Assembly: GCA_003427395.1 (NCBI GenBank) | Contig: BFEA01000182.1 | Span: 2,211,876-2,232,618 of the forward strand | DNA: 20,743 bases | DNA from: Chara braunii | Lineage: Eukaryota; Streptophyta; Charophyceae; Charales; Characeae | Direction: 5' to 3' | Shown: one piece after another, positions 8,870-18,379 of the stretch | Layout of the letters: every line of letters starts with the position of its first letter | How positions within the stretch are numbered: the first letter of the stretch is position 1 | Notes under the pieces: generated by a model | Database searches by the model: none | Told to the model about the DNA's origin: nothing | Seen by the model: only the letters and a program-made list of their open reading frames with translations | Program-made: the position numbers and the translations under genes

Positions 8870-9190
8870 ATGGGACACGCAGCCCACACACACAAAAAAA
8901 AAGGGGATAGCAAACAGTGTAGTGTTGAACTAACACCCCGAGAAAAACGCGCATCATCCACACACAGATTACAGGTGCACACACACAAAAAAACACCCCG
9001 AACAAAAAGCACCTCGGACAAAAAAACATGAAGGACAGAAAACACCCCGCACAAAAAACACCTCGGAGAAAAAACGCACCGCACACAAACCAAGAAAGCC
9101 ACCACCCGGGACAGAACCATCACCGCACCACCATACCCAAACGACACTGCCAAAAAAAACTCCTCACACACACGACAACGAAAGTCGCAA
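8870..9190. repeat. A/C-rich decayed minisatellite, about 18-bp unit
   Basis: The motif ACACCCCGNACAAAAA and its variant ACCTCGGACAAAAAA recur at about 8933, 8992, 9010, 9041 and 9059. Spacing is exactly 18 bp between neighbours at 8992/9010 and 9041/9059. CACACA runs separate them. Long frames on both strands here are low-complexity by-products (Cys/Phe/Val-rich on the minus strand) and are not genes. Confidence 0.7.
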
Positions 9191-9346
9191 TGCACCTGCG
9201 CAAAAAAATTCACCACTACCTTGAGGATCACGCACCTTGGCGAACTCCCCTCCCTCAAACGACAGACAATCCCACCCTCCTTGCAGCACCGGCTGTAGAA
9301 CAAAACAAACTCGTTTTGGACTCAAGCAGCAACACAACCACAAAAC

Positions 9347-9936
9347 GTGGCGACCAGTCCCTCTACGAGTAAGCATCCTCTACTCGGGCAAAACGGTCAA
9401 CAAACACCCAGCGCAATGGAAACCCCACACCCACACCCATTTTTCACCTCTCACCCACGCAAAGCACACAACCCATCGCACGAACACACACACCGCTGCC
9501 ACCCGCCTGTAACCAGCAAGCTCCCCCCCAGCAAAACACTCAGTAAAACACCACCTGCTTCTACTGCTATGAATCTCCACCATATAACATGCCCTCCATC
9601 ACTAGCCTATTCAGCTGCACTTAGCATGCTTGCAGAACTGGCTGAGGAGCTCGCCCACATTCCCCAACCTCCTATGTTGCCGAGTCGACTTCCTAACGCC
9701 CTCCTAACCAGTGAGTACGAGCAGACTAACGCTCGCCTACAGGAGTCTTTGCTAATGCCTTCTAATCCCCTCCCGTCATCACTACGCTCCTCTGAGAAGT
9801 GTACACGGCTTAACTCACCGAGGGAACATGGCTACAGTCGAGGAGACTTCTTCATCGCAGGCGCTGTCGTACCAAATACCCTTACAAGGGTATTTGGCGT
9901 GTTTTCTGCAAGTCGCACGAGTGCGGCCTCGCCAGG
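9347..9936 (+). CDS. Possible hypothetical protein or exon, unrecognised
   Basis: An open frame of almost 200 codons. Its first third is Thr/Pro/His-rich and follows from CA-rich repeat DNA, so it is suspect. From about 9568 (MNLHHITCPPSLAYSAAL) it becomes protein-like, with an amphipathic stretch MLAELAEELAHIPQPPMLPS, then YEQTNARLQESLLMP. A perfect 12-bp-arm inverted repeat sits inside it at 9872-9897. The frame ends at a donor-like CCAGG/GTGAGC (9936/9937), and an acceptor-like TTTTTTTTATTACTATCC...TTACTAG ends at 10082 just before ATGTCCTTGG. Joining them reaches a stop within about ten codons, so this splice is unproven. I recognise no domain. It may be chance open reading frame. Confidence 0.2.
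9872..9897. repeat. Perfect inverted repeat, 12-bp arms, 2-bp spacer
   Basis: CCAAATACCCTT (9872-9883) and AAGGGTATTTGG (9886-9897) are exact reverse complements with only AC between them. This could form a cruciform or RNA hairpin, or be a dimeric protein-binding site. No U-run follows, so it is not an obvious terminator. Confidence 0.75.
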
Positions 9937-9940
9937 GTGA

Positions 9941-10970
9941 GCAGCGCGTGCGGGCTATTGACGACGATGCGCAACCATACGCAGACTGAGGTGTGCACGG
10001 CGTCGCGAGCCAGCGGGACGCGCGGCGTCGTATCGTGTTTGTTCTTATTTTTTTTTATTACTATCCTATCTACTTTTACTAGATGTCCTTGGCAAAGGCG
10101 ACTGGCTCCGTGACCAGCATCGGGACCTACGGTCCTAGTGCATTATCGGGCGCGAGTGGTCGTCGCGGCAGTCGAGGACCTTGATTACGCGCCTCTTTTG
10201 GTGGGCCCGTCTGGGTCCCCGGGTGTTCGGGATGCTGGCGAAAAATTCCTGTCTGCCTTGGAACGGGGACCGAGGAGTTCAAGGTGCGTGTGAGCCGGCG
10301 GGGGATTTTTGTGGACGTACAGTCGGTTGGCCGCTGTTTGCTGCGAGGGGGTTGAGTGTGACCATGCCCGTTGGACGCTACAAGGTAGGGGTCTATGGCT
10401 GAGCAGCAGCTGGGGCACCAGAGCGGGGCCGCACCCTCCTACCTCGCACTTCAAAGTTCTCGTTTGAATGTTGCTACTACTACCAAGGTCTGCACAGGGA
10501 CCCACCCTGCCGAGGCTCAAGTTGTAGGCCTAAGCGGAGGCTAGGGAATGGCACGGCGGAGGCCAGGGGGCGGAGCGGCACAGTGGAAGCCAGGGAGCGC
10601 CTGTGGAGCGGCACAGTGAAAGGCGGAGAGCGCTGTAGGGAGGCTCGCAGTGGTACTGTTGTGCAACTCGTCCATCGGGCCCGGGTATAGGAACGAAAGA
10701 CTCATCGATAAGTCTAGTAGCAGGGTTTTTTTTTTTTTTGAAGTCTCCGCTGAGATACCTGGAGATAGTCGAACACATGCCGTTGTGGAACATCCGACTG
10801 CTGTGCGTTAAGGGACTGAGGCGCTGTGAGCAGGGCTGGCACGGACGGGGATGAAGAAGGAGAGTAAAGGTAAAAACAAGAAGAAATGAACCTGGCGCGG
10901 TTTCGCGTCGGATACATGCAGAGAAGGGGATGGCGGAAGGATGAGTCGAGCGCATCCGGTATGGCCTAGC
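9941..10970. other. GC-rich stretch without a supported gene; short 33-bp tandem repeat
   Basis: No convincing coding frame is seen. GGAGCGGCACAGTG occurs at 10572 and 10605 in a 33-bp tandem duplication, with a weaker third copy just upstream (about 10549). A run of 13 or more T lies near 10726-10739. A weak acceptor at 10082 followed by ATG is noted with the preceding frame. Long minus-strand frames between 10530 and 11189 are Ser/Pro/Leu-rich and show no domain. Confidence 0.5.
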
Positions 10971-10974
10971 TCTC

Positions 10975-11960
10975 TTAATCCTTGGTGGAATCGAGAGAGG
11001 TAAGAGGCAATCCCGGGGTTTTGACCCCGGGCGAATCCGATGGTGAGGCCAGAAAGGAAGGGAAGTTAGTAGGTAGGAAGTTAGAAGGGAAAGATACTGC
11101 AAGAAGGAGTCGGGAGGTAAGAATGGCGGGACTTGGGAAAGCGAAGTCTTCGCTCGATCCTGCGTAGGATCGAACGAGCTAAAAGGCAAAGTCGGGGTTC
11201 CTAGCCGAGGCGACCGTGATAGTGGATTCAGTTTTAGTGATAGGTTAGTAGATTATGAGTTAGTAGAGAAAAGCCGTGCGCGGAGATGGCATAAGTGAGA
11301 GGGAGGGAGGATGGGAAGTGCATATCTCCCGCGTTTATGAATAGAATCGGGCAATGGAGGGCCCGATCTTGAGGTTTTGGGCCAGGGCGACCCTATCGGT
11401 GAGGTTAGTTTTGCCAGGAGATTAGTAAGTTAGGAGCTACGAAGGAAGAGGAATGCGTTGAGCGTGGGAAGGGGGATGAAGAAGAACATACCCCGATCGT
11501 CCTTGGCAGATTTGGATGAACGAAGAGATCGAACGGGGGCTTTGCAGTGCTGCGAATTCGGTGGTGTGGTTAGAACTTGGAGTGGGGATGTTAGATTCAG
11601 AGTTGAGGGAAGGCCGGGGAGCGGGAAGGAAAGGCAAGGAAAAGGGGTACGCACCTGGCCGATTTTTTACGGAAGATTCACTCGATTTTGCTCATCCCAC
11701 AGAGGGAAGTAGCGGGAAGCGAGCCAAAGGGTTGGAGACTTACCGTTTGGCCGGTGCGATGCTTCGCACGTTGATGGAGGTAGCTTTTTTCTATCTCCCA
11801 GGATGCATGGCTGGAAACGACTGTACATCCCGTATTTTAACGGAAGATCCATCGTAGTTTGCTCAAGTAGTCACTGTTTATCTCTCTGCGGGTGCGACTG
11901 AAGAACAGTGGATCATTCCGTGATCTAGCGGAAGATTCATTCGATTTTGCTCATCCTATC
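10975..11960. repeat. Decayed tandem array with 86/171-bp rhythm
   Basis: A core CGGAAGATTCAYTCGATTTT followed by GCTCATCC occurs at 11670-11697 and 11929-11956, with a decayed copy at 11841. Spacings are 171 and 88 bp. Upstream, looser copies share GGGGTT, a CGGGCGA or AGGGCGACC block and GGTGAGG at about 11015, 11190 and 11380, roughly 175-190 bp apart. The pattern suggests an old satellite-like array. Reading frames inside are short and unrecognisable. Confidence 0.5.
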
Positions 11961-11989
11961 TTTGGCAGTAGTGTGAGGCCGGCTGCACC

Positions 11990-11992
11990 ACG

Positions 11993-12042
<50 letters not shown>

Positions 12043-12068
12043 GAGAGAGAGGGAGAGAGAGAAAGGGG
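11990..12068. repeat. Compound (CA)n-(GA)n microsatellite
   Basis: A (CA) run of about ten units passes directly into a long (GA) run with few interruptions, ending near GAAAGGGGGAGAAG. Confidence 0.95.
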
Positions 12069-12069
12069 G

Positions 12070-13208
12070 AGAAGTCACCTACCTGAACAGAGAAGGAAGC
12101 AGGACCGGGAGCCTGCCACCCATCGAGTCAGGCACATCTGAGATAGGGGTTGCTTAGTTTGGGATGTCTGTGTTGCCTGTGGGTGATGGCGGATGCTCGT
12201 GGGAGTGACTCCCTGGCTCGGTGGGTGGTGGGAACCAACAGTCTGCGGTGTTCAATCGTGATGTAAGTAGGTGATGTGCTGCTTTGCTCCGAATTGGATG
12301 TGCGGACTGCCTCGTCTGTGCTCTGCCACTGCCCTGCTGCCGGTGTCCTACTTACTTCGCAGGTGGTTCGTTGCAGGTTGATGAGTTCGCTGTGCAGTAA
12401 GGCCGTGTTATTGGTGTTGCCTTGCGCGTCGCTGCTCCACTGCCGTACTACTCATCCGCGGGTCGTACCTTCTGTGTGTTTTCCACTTCTTCACCCTGAA
12501 GGTTGGTGGCTTTGTTGCTGATGCCTCTTGCATTGCTCCACGGTTGTCGCCCTGCTAGTCCGCTCGCCCTGTCGTCCCCTACAGGGTTGTTGCCCTGCTT
12601 ATACTGTCCTGCACTTCACGGTTTCTGCGCTGCATCCTGCATGCCATGGCTTTCCTCGCAGTCGCTTGAGTAGGAAGTTGAATGCTGGGGGTAACGACGA
12701 GACTGACTGTGGGACTGCAGGCTCACCCGGAAGTTGGCAAGTACAACATGCGGCTGAACAGAGCAGCGGTAGGCTAGCTACAGGGTGAAGACTTGGGGGT
12801 CAGTTGGTGCAGTGCCTTTATTGTAGCATGGGGAGGGGCCACTGGTACATCGAACTTGCGGCGTATCGTTGTGCTAATTGCAAGAACTGGCAGATGGAGA
12901 GCTCCTTCTTGATCTTAAAGGTGCAGTGCAACAACAACTGTTTTGAGGAGAAGCATTAAGACTTAGAAGAGTAGTCAAGCTTGCGAAGGGGGTTATTGTG
13001 GTGAACTAGGAGGTCGCCAGGGGGCCAACAACTGGCAGTCGGATTTTGGTTGACCGAGTTGCTGCGGTTTGGCCATCATTGCGGGGCCCTCAGGCGTATC
13101 CAGATTTCAAGGCCCTCTCCTGGGAGTTGAGTCAGTCCCTCTCTTGTATCTCGAGAGTCTGAAACACCTTATCTTCTGCCCTTCTTACTCTTAGTCTAAT
13201 CCTGTCCA
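12070..13208. other. About 1.1 kb without a supported gene
   Basis: Balanced base composition, with two short open frames on the plus strand (12276-12521 and 12528-12788) rich in Cys, Leu and Val and without a domain I recognise. No clear repeat is seen. It could include introns or untranslated sequence of the candidate exon that follows. Confidence 0.4.
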
Positions 13209-13209
13209 G

Positions 13210-13332
13210 AGAGGAAGGCGGCAGGCGGGATTGCAACCCGTAGGACCGCAGCAAGACTCTGTGGGGAGTCAGCCCACCGATTGCGGGAGCTCTGGCGGAA
13301 CTCAGGAGGAGTTTTGGAGGCAGGGAACTGAA
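13210..13332 (+). CDS. Candidate internal exon of an unknown gene
   Basis: The segment is bounded by an acceptor-like site (branch-like GTCTAAT, then CCTGTCCAG/AGAGG) and a good donor (CTGAAAG/GTAACC). One frame is open throughout, reading RGRRQAGLQPVGPQQDSVG and ending TQEEFWRQGTE, Gln/Gly/Ser-rich. Joined to an acceptor at 13453 (CCAAAGCAG), this frame would continue LSHPNLWNMLRPAR and then stop. That would put the first hairpin described below inside the last exon. No homologue is recognised; a single short exon with plausible splice sites can arise by chance. Confidence 0.25.
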
Positions 13333-13461
13333 AGGTAACCATTGCTTTCCTTCTATAAACCCAGTATAACCCTTACTTATATTCATTACTATGTTTGACC
13401 GAGTATGTTGTCTGTCCCTATTCTGACTTTCATTTTCTCTTAACACCAAAGCAGGGAGAGG

Positions 13462-13722
13462 CTGAGCCACCCAAACTTATGGAACATGCTCAGACCTGCT
13501 CGTTAAGAAACTAAAAAAACTAAAAGAAACCTAAAGTAAACAAGGCGACCAAGCCACCCAAACTTATGGAACATGCTTGGTCCCTGAAAAAGTCAATCAC
13601 AGTCAACCCTCACAAGTCAAAGCAACCAGACCACCCAAACTTATGGGAACCTGTCTGGTCCTTCAGGCAATCCAAAAATAAACATAACACTGGGCCCTCC
13701 AAACTTATGGAGACTCTCCCAG
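13462..13722 (+). ncRNA. Four hairpins with a shared loop and different matched stems
   Basis: H1: CTGAGC 13462-13467 pairs with GCTCAG 13488-13493. H2: GACCAAGC 13547-13554 pairs with GCTTGGTC 13575-13582. H3: ACCAGAC 13625-13631 pairs with GTCTGGT 13653-13659. H4: CTGGG 13690-13694 pairs with CCCAG 13718-13722. The loop CACCCAAACTTATGGAACAT is identical in H1 and H2 and nearly so in H3. H4 keeps CCAAACTTATGG, and in H3 and H4 an inner CCC/GGG or CTCC/GGAG pair closes an AAACTTAT tip. Spacers of 31-53 bp between hairpins are unrelated. Different stems that all pair, around a kept loop, point to selection for a folded RNA or DNA structure. The strand is assumed. H2-H4 are also in one open frame with a repeated PKLME-like peptide, so a coding origin is the main alternative. 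Confidence 0.55.
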
Positions 13723-13739
13723 CCTTTGGTTGACCCAGT

Positions 13740-15383
13740 CAAACATGCAATACTGCCTTCCTCCCACCTTTCCCCAGATGCTACTCCTATCACTAAACTA
13801 CAAACACATGGTCACTGAAAACTGTTAATCGATCTTCCGGAACACTTCTCCCCATTAGCAAAGACCACGTTCTTGCCAGAAAAGATAACCGCGAAATATT
13901 GTTGCATTAATATTCTCTCTTTGTTAGAAACATATGTAAAATGACTTTGCCTATTGTTTTGCTCGAGGTAATGCCTTACAGAGAGAATTGCCAGCTTAAC
14001 TCGTCTTCGGATAACATATTGTAGCACAATCACAATAGCCGATCTGCGACTCGTTTAGCTGTTACAGCCAGTCGCTAAACTGGGATCGTTTGCCCGTACG
14101 CCACATAGGTACTACAACTAGCACACTGAGTTTCAAACGGACAATGCAATAATATGCTACTATCAAGCATTCACCATGATACAATACTGATTAAAATCAT
14201 GCTATTAGACTATTAATATACTCTCGTATTGATTCTCAGCACCATACCAGAAATGATAAGATAGTCCTACCGATATTGCAAAACGAATGCACGAGTAGTA
14301 CAACTACAAGCACATGCTCATCAACTATTTCTCCAGCTTAAAAAAAAAAAAAACTCTCCCTAGTTACAAGGCTACCATGCTAAAAAGTTACGCTCCGCCA
14401 AAAGAACTGGCCACACATTATTGATACATTAATATACAGTGAAATACGCATATACTGTTTTTTTTGTAGACTGCTTGATTCAAAATACGAACATAAAGTC
14501 TTAGGACCAAACAGTTGTTCCTCATATCTTGTCGACATCGATTTTTTTCCCCTCTGTCATCCACGCTTCATCGCTTTAGTCCTTAATCGGATGTAAGATT
14601 GTCGAGGATACAGGTAACACTTCCGCGCCGATAACCATATATGTATTGAACACGTTATTATTCCTGGATCGATAAAACCTCTCTTAAACTCAAATGATGC
14701 CTAGTTGCGATAGAGCTACAAACGTATCCCCTCTCTCTTCCCCCTTAGTTCAAGAGATTGATTGGTGCATCTACCGCAAAAAATATGCGCGAGTTTTCCT
14801 ATCGTAGCCACTCAAGCTTCCCTATTGCATAAAATCGTAGCCTCCGCTGCTTCCAATAGGATCGACAATTTTGTCTGATCATTACTATTGTTTTATCTAC
14901 GAGTGCTTTGGACACTGATACCATAAAGAATGGGCTAACCTAGTAAGTTAACAAAAGCACCACATCCTTGGTTAGTACTTTACTCTGTATATATCGGCAC
15001 AAAAGGCACTGCAATACTTGGTCATTATAGTTGATGCGTAGGAACGGGTTATCCCTACTAGTATCCCTCATAAAGATAACAAGGTACAGTGATCGCTTTA
15101 CTCTTACTATTCAAAAAAACACAACAGTTTGTGCCTTGCCATTCTTTTTACACATGTGATGATAAGTCTATATGACTATTGCTTTCTCGTCTGACACGAT
15201 TGATCAAGTGCCTTGCCCGGCCTCCTCGCTGATTAGCTATGCAAACAAACAATACTGATATACAAAAAAACAAAACCTAGACAATGTTAATATAGAAACG
15301 ATGACATTATTCTCACAAATTCTTGCTTGCCCTAAACTATGTACGCTTTCCCTGACGAAAGACATAAAAGACGTACTTACATC
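13740..15383. other. 1.6 kb of AT-leaning DNA with no gene seen
   Basis: Stops are frequent in all frames, and the longest open frame is about 73 codons (minus, 13812-14033) with no recognisable domain. An A12-13 run lies near 14340 and a T run near 14460. I see no clear repeat, RNA gene or mobile element end here. Confidence 0.6.
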
Positions 15384-16130
15384 TAGGATGTGCCCTCTAG
15401 TATATATGATCCTGCATTTACGGTAATATACGCAAGATCTTCAGAACAAGAGGAAAGAGAGAAAGGCAAGGTGAGATGGGATAAAGATGTCAGAATCAGG
15501 AAGGAGAAGATTAGAGTCAGTGACATGGTACTGCTCTACGACGCTGCATTGGAAAGAACATGGTCAGGGAAACTAGCTAACAGATGGATGGGGCCCTATC
15601 GAGTGGTCGACGCGTTGACCTGAGGAGCTTATATGATTGCGGAATTGGATGGGTCCAAGTGGAAGGATCCTATGGCAGGAGCTAGATTGAAGCTGTTTAG
15701 GCTGAGGGAGGCTCCTACTCCTGCACCGACACTAACAGATCCTAGAGGAAGAGGGAAAGCCAAAGTGTCAGATGAGGGACCGTCGAGACGGTTCGAGATA
15801 GGTGAGAGTTCAAAAAAGAGGAAGAGAGTAGAGGCCAGGAATGTGAAGGGTTTAACGCTAGGTAAGAAAAGGAAGTGGGTCTTTGTGCTACGGAGGCCTA
15901 AGCGCAGAGTCCGCATTAGACGGGGTGGAGCATTTGCTGCACGGCCACTCCAACGAAGGAAGAAGCGAAGAAATATCCATGTACCTAAGCCCAAACGGCC
16001 ACGACATAAGAGAGGGAATAAACACCCTCTCAGTCCCAGAGTCCCAGAAAAACCCAAGCGCCAGACGGATAAGCTCAAACATAAGAGTCGCGCGTGTGTG
16101 GTCAGTCTAAATCTTATACGATTCGTTTGA
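15384..16130 (+). pseudogene. Integrase C-terminal remnant of a second Ty3/gypsy element, with basic tail
   Basis: A frame open from the codon after TAG 15384-15386 to 16130 has one internal TGA at 15621-15623. It contains IRVSDMVLLYDAALERTWSG, then KLANRWMGPYRVVDALT and, past the stop, GAYMIAELDGSKW. This is the GPY/F module at the end of Ty3/gypsy integrases (basic helix, V-x-LLYD, RW-x-GPY-x-V, GAY-x-x-x-ELDG). It differs clearly from the GPWEV version in the element at 345-8639, so it comes from another family. Upstream integrase core, RT and gag are absent. The module is followed by about 130 residues extremely rich in Lys and Arg (SSKKRKRVE, RRKKRRNIHVPKPKRPRHKR), which resembles a nuclear localisation or DNA-binding tail. 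Confidence 0.78.
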
Positions 16131-16556
16131 TTATGGCAGTGCGGGCTCAACGGGGGCGTCGAGAGGAGGTCCGGGCTTGTTTGTCGGGTGGTCGAAGGTC
16201 AGTCGGCCACCCAAAATCCTAAGGATTGACCTTTAGATTATCTACGTAAAAAGGGTTTGACCGGGACTTTTGTCCGAGCCGTCGGTAGAAATTAGGGGTC
16301 AGAGAGAGACCCCTAATATTCTCCATGTCGGGTATCGACACTGACGCTTGAAATCGATGAAAGGAACTGTCACGTCTGTGGTACCTAGTGCCTACCATTT
16401 TCGTCCGTTCCAAGCCCAAGACCGAAGCGGCTGGTCGCGGGACGGTAGTATGAGAGTAGGCCCTAGGGCGACTCTTCTACGTCAACCAATCGACGCGGAG
16501 ACGGAGCCTGGAATTTTGTTAATTCCAGAGACAAAATTAAAATAGGAAAAGAGAGT
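16131..16556 (+). other. Possible polypurine tract and LTR remnant after the integrase fragment
   Basis: GAGAGGAGGT (16161-16170) is followed shortly by TGTTTGTCGGG (16178), the order expected for a polypurine tract and 3' LTR of the second element. No partner LTR exists in the window and the end is undefined, so this is only a suggestion. A short palindrome GGAATTTTGTTAATTCC lies near 16510. Confidence 0.25.
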
Positions 16557-16950
16557 TAAAAATAATAAGAGAAGCAAAACAGAGGGAATTTTGCTATTTA
16601 ATTAAATTCCATCGAAATTTAATTAATGGTTAAATTCTTCATTTTTAAGTATTCTCAATAATAGAATTAAAAACAACGAAAAGGATTTAAAATAATAAAA
16701 GAAAAGAAAAACGAAGGAATAATTATTATTTATTTCAATTTCGTCGAAATTCATTCATGATGAAATTAGTCCCATTTCCTTTTTTTTACGATGATCGAAC
16801 TAAAATGGGACAAATAATTTGAAATAATAAAGGAAAAGAAAACCAACGATTGTTTGATATTTGGTAAAATTCTATTTGATTTATTCGCGATGGGTTTCAG
16901 TCCCGATTATTTTAATTATCCCGATTTTGACGATTCTTTCAAATTCCCGA
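16557..16950. repeat. Three decayed tandem repeats of about 131 bp
   Basis: AATAATAAGAGAAGCAAAAC at 16561, AATAATAAAAGAAAAGAAAA at 16691 and AATAATAAAGGAAAAGAAAA at 16823 start three units spaced 130 and 132 bp. Each continues through a TTTATTT-type run, a TCGAAATT or TCGCGATGG block, and a TAGTCCC- or CAGTCCC-like block where visible. The units are AT-rich and non-coding. Confidence 0.6.
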
Positions 16951-17113
16951 TAATTGAGAACCCTTGCGTGATTTCCCCGATTTATCTGACCGCCTGGGCA
17001 TTTGAGTGAGTAGATCCAAATGGGTGGTGTGGTGCGGCTTCTGTTGCTACCTTGGTGTGTGCTTCATCTTTCGGTGCGGCCATTGGATCAATTCGGGCAC
17101 GACAATCTGGATT

Positions 17114-17425
17114 CGGGGCTGGTTCGGAGCTACCACGACATGGTTGCGCTGTTCAGCGATGACATGATACATCACGGTGTCTACCTTGGGTTGGTACGGT
17201 CCGGCAACAGGTCCATGGCACTCTGGTCCGGGAGAGGTTCGGTGGTATCACGATATGACCGCACAGGTTCGGCATCGACTTGGTACAGCAGTCTGGTACT
17301 AGTTTTCAGGTTCGGGGCAGGTTCGGAACTATCACGCCATGGCTGCACAGGTTCGACATTGACATGGTGCGGCAGCTTGGTACTAATTTTCAGGGCTCGG
17401 GACAGGCCTGGGCAGTTCGGCATTG
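17114..17425. repeat. GGTTCGG-rich tandem repeat, about 84-bp unit
   Basis: Two adjacent units starting GGTTCGG at 17236 and 17320 are clearly homologous over about 84 bp. They share ATCACG, GCACAGGTTCG, TTGGTAC or ATGGTGC, and GGTACTARTTTTCAGG. A more diverged 115-bp unit precedes at 17121 and a partial one follows. The unit is 28 codons long, so one frame stays open and yields a repeated peptide, but no protein family is recognised. GGTTCGG continues sparsely to about 17740. Confidence 0.65.
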
Positions 17426-17521
17426 ATATCACTTGGTACGGAACTCCCATCCGCTTTAGCGGTGCGATGGCTCGCTTACTCGATTGGGTACGGGCTTCTG
17501 CAGTTCCGGATGGTTGTTTCA

Positions 17522-17554
17522 GGCATGGTATTGGCATGGTATTGGCATGGTAAC
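17522..17554. repeat. 11-bp tandem repeat, three copies
   Basis: GGCATGGTATT occurs at 17522-17532 and 17533-17543, followed by GGCATGGTAAC at 17544-17554 and a partial GGCAT. Confidence 0.9.
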
Positions 17555-17599
17555 GGCATAGGCCGCGACAGTTCAAACAGTCGCGCCAGGTTCGGTACT

Positions 17600-18375
17600 A
17601 TTGAGGTAGATTATCGTCGGTGCTGGTGTTAAGTTCTTTAAAGTACTGCGGTCACTGGTTCGACACGGGTACAGATCTGAGGTTCGGTGGAATAACTTCT
17701 GGAGTCGGCGCCGGTCTGGAACTGCTTCAGCTCGGTGCGATATTCGAACCGGTAAGGGACTGCTTTTATGACACAGCTGCAGAGCACGTCGGGCCCGGCG
17801 CTGCGGGTCGGGGTTGGTACCACCCCACAGACCTTGATGAATTTCCAGCCGCAGGGTTCGGGGCCTCGAGCGTGGGCATGGGCCTGGTGGTGAGTCCGTG
17901 CTGCATGGGCAGACGAAATATAGGAGGCATCTGCGAGAGGAACGAGGGAGATTCGGGGTATGCAAGGAGGGAGTGTGCCTGGTGTACCCCGTCCACATTG
18001 GCAGTCCGAGGCGGGGCGCGATAGCCTGGTTAGCGAATAGCGAGAGAGATGAGCGCAGCGAGAATGAAAGGAGGGAGAGGAACAGAGAGTGGGGGAAATT
18101 CAGACTGTGGATGGATTCGGCGAGCCAGGCGTACTCAGTCCTCACCCGAGACTGGATGAGACAGCCCCGTTTGGGAGAAGGAGGGGCGCGCGCAGACAAG
18201 GGAGGTCGAAGAGGAGTGTGCCGGCGTTCGCTGCTCGCTGTGCAGCGCGGCTCCTAGTGGGGTACGGGGTGATCACGTGGAGGAGGGGAGTTCAGCAGGC
18301 AGGCAGATGGGCGGTACCAAGAAGAAAGGTGTGGGAAGCTGATGTGTCCGCCCGATCACCACCGAGTCAGTCATG
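17600..18375. other. GC-rich stretch without a supported gene
   Basis: Several overlapping open frames of 60-210 codons exist on both strands, none with a recognisable domain. The longest, on the minus strand from 18199 to 17573, is Ser/Arg/Pro-rich and looks like compositional background. I see no RNA gene. Confidence 0.4.
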
Positions 18376-18379
18376 ATCA

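Noticed and set aside
8770-9303. Minus-strand open frame of 177 codons, Cys/Phe/Val-rich with repeated short motifs
   Set aside because: It is the reverse of the A/C-rich 18-bp minisatellite; its repeats follow the DNA repeats and no domain is visible.
10530-11189. Minus-strand frame of 219 codons
   Set aside because: Ser/Pro/Leu-rich composition mirrors purine-rich repeat DNA on the plus strand; no domain or start context supports a gene.
17573-18199. Minus-strand frame of 208 codons
   Set aside because: Low-complexity Ser/Arg/Pro composition in GC-rich DNA with overlapping frames on both strands; nothing recognisable.
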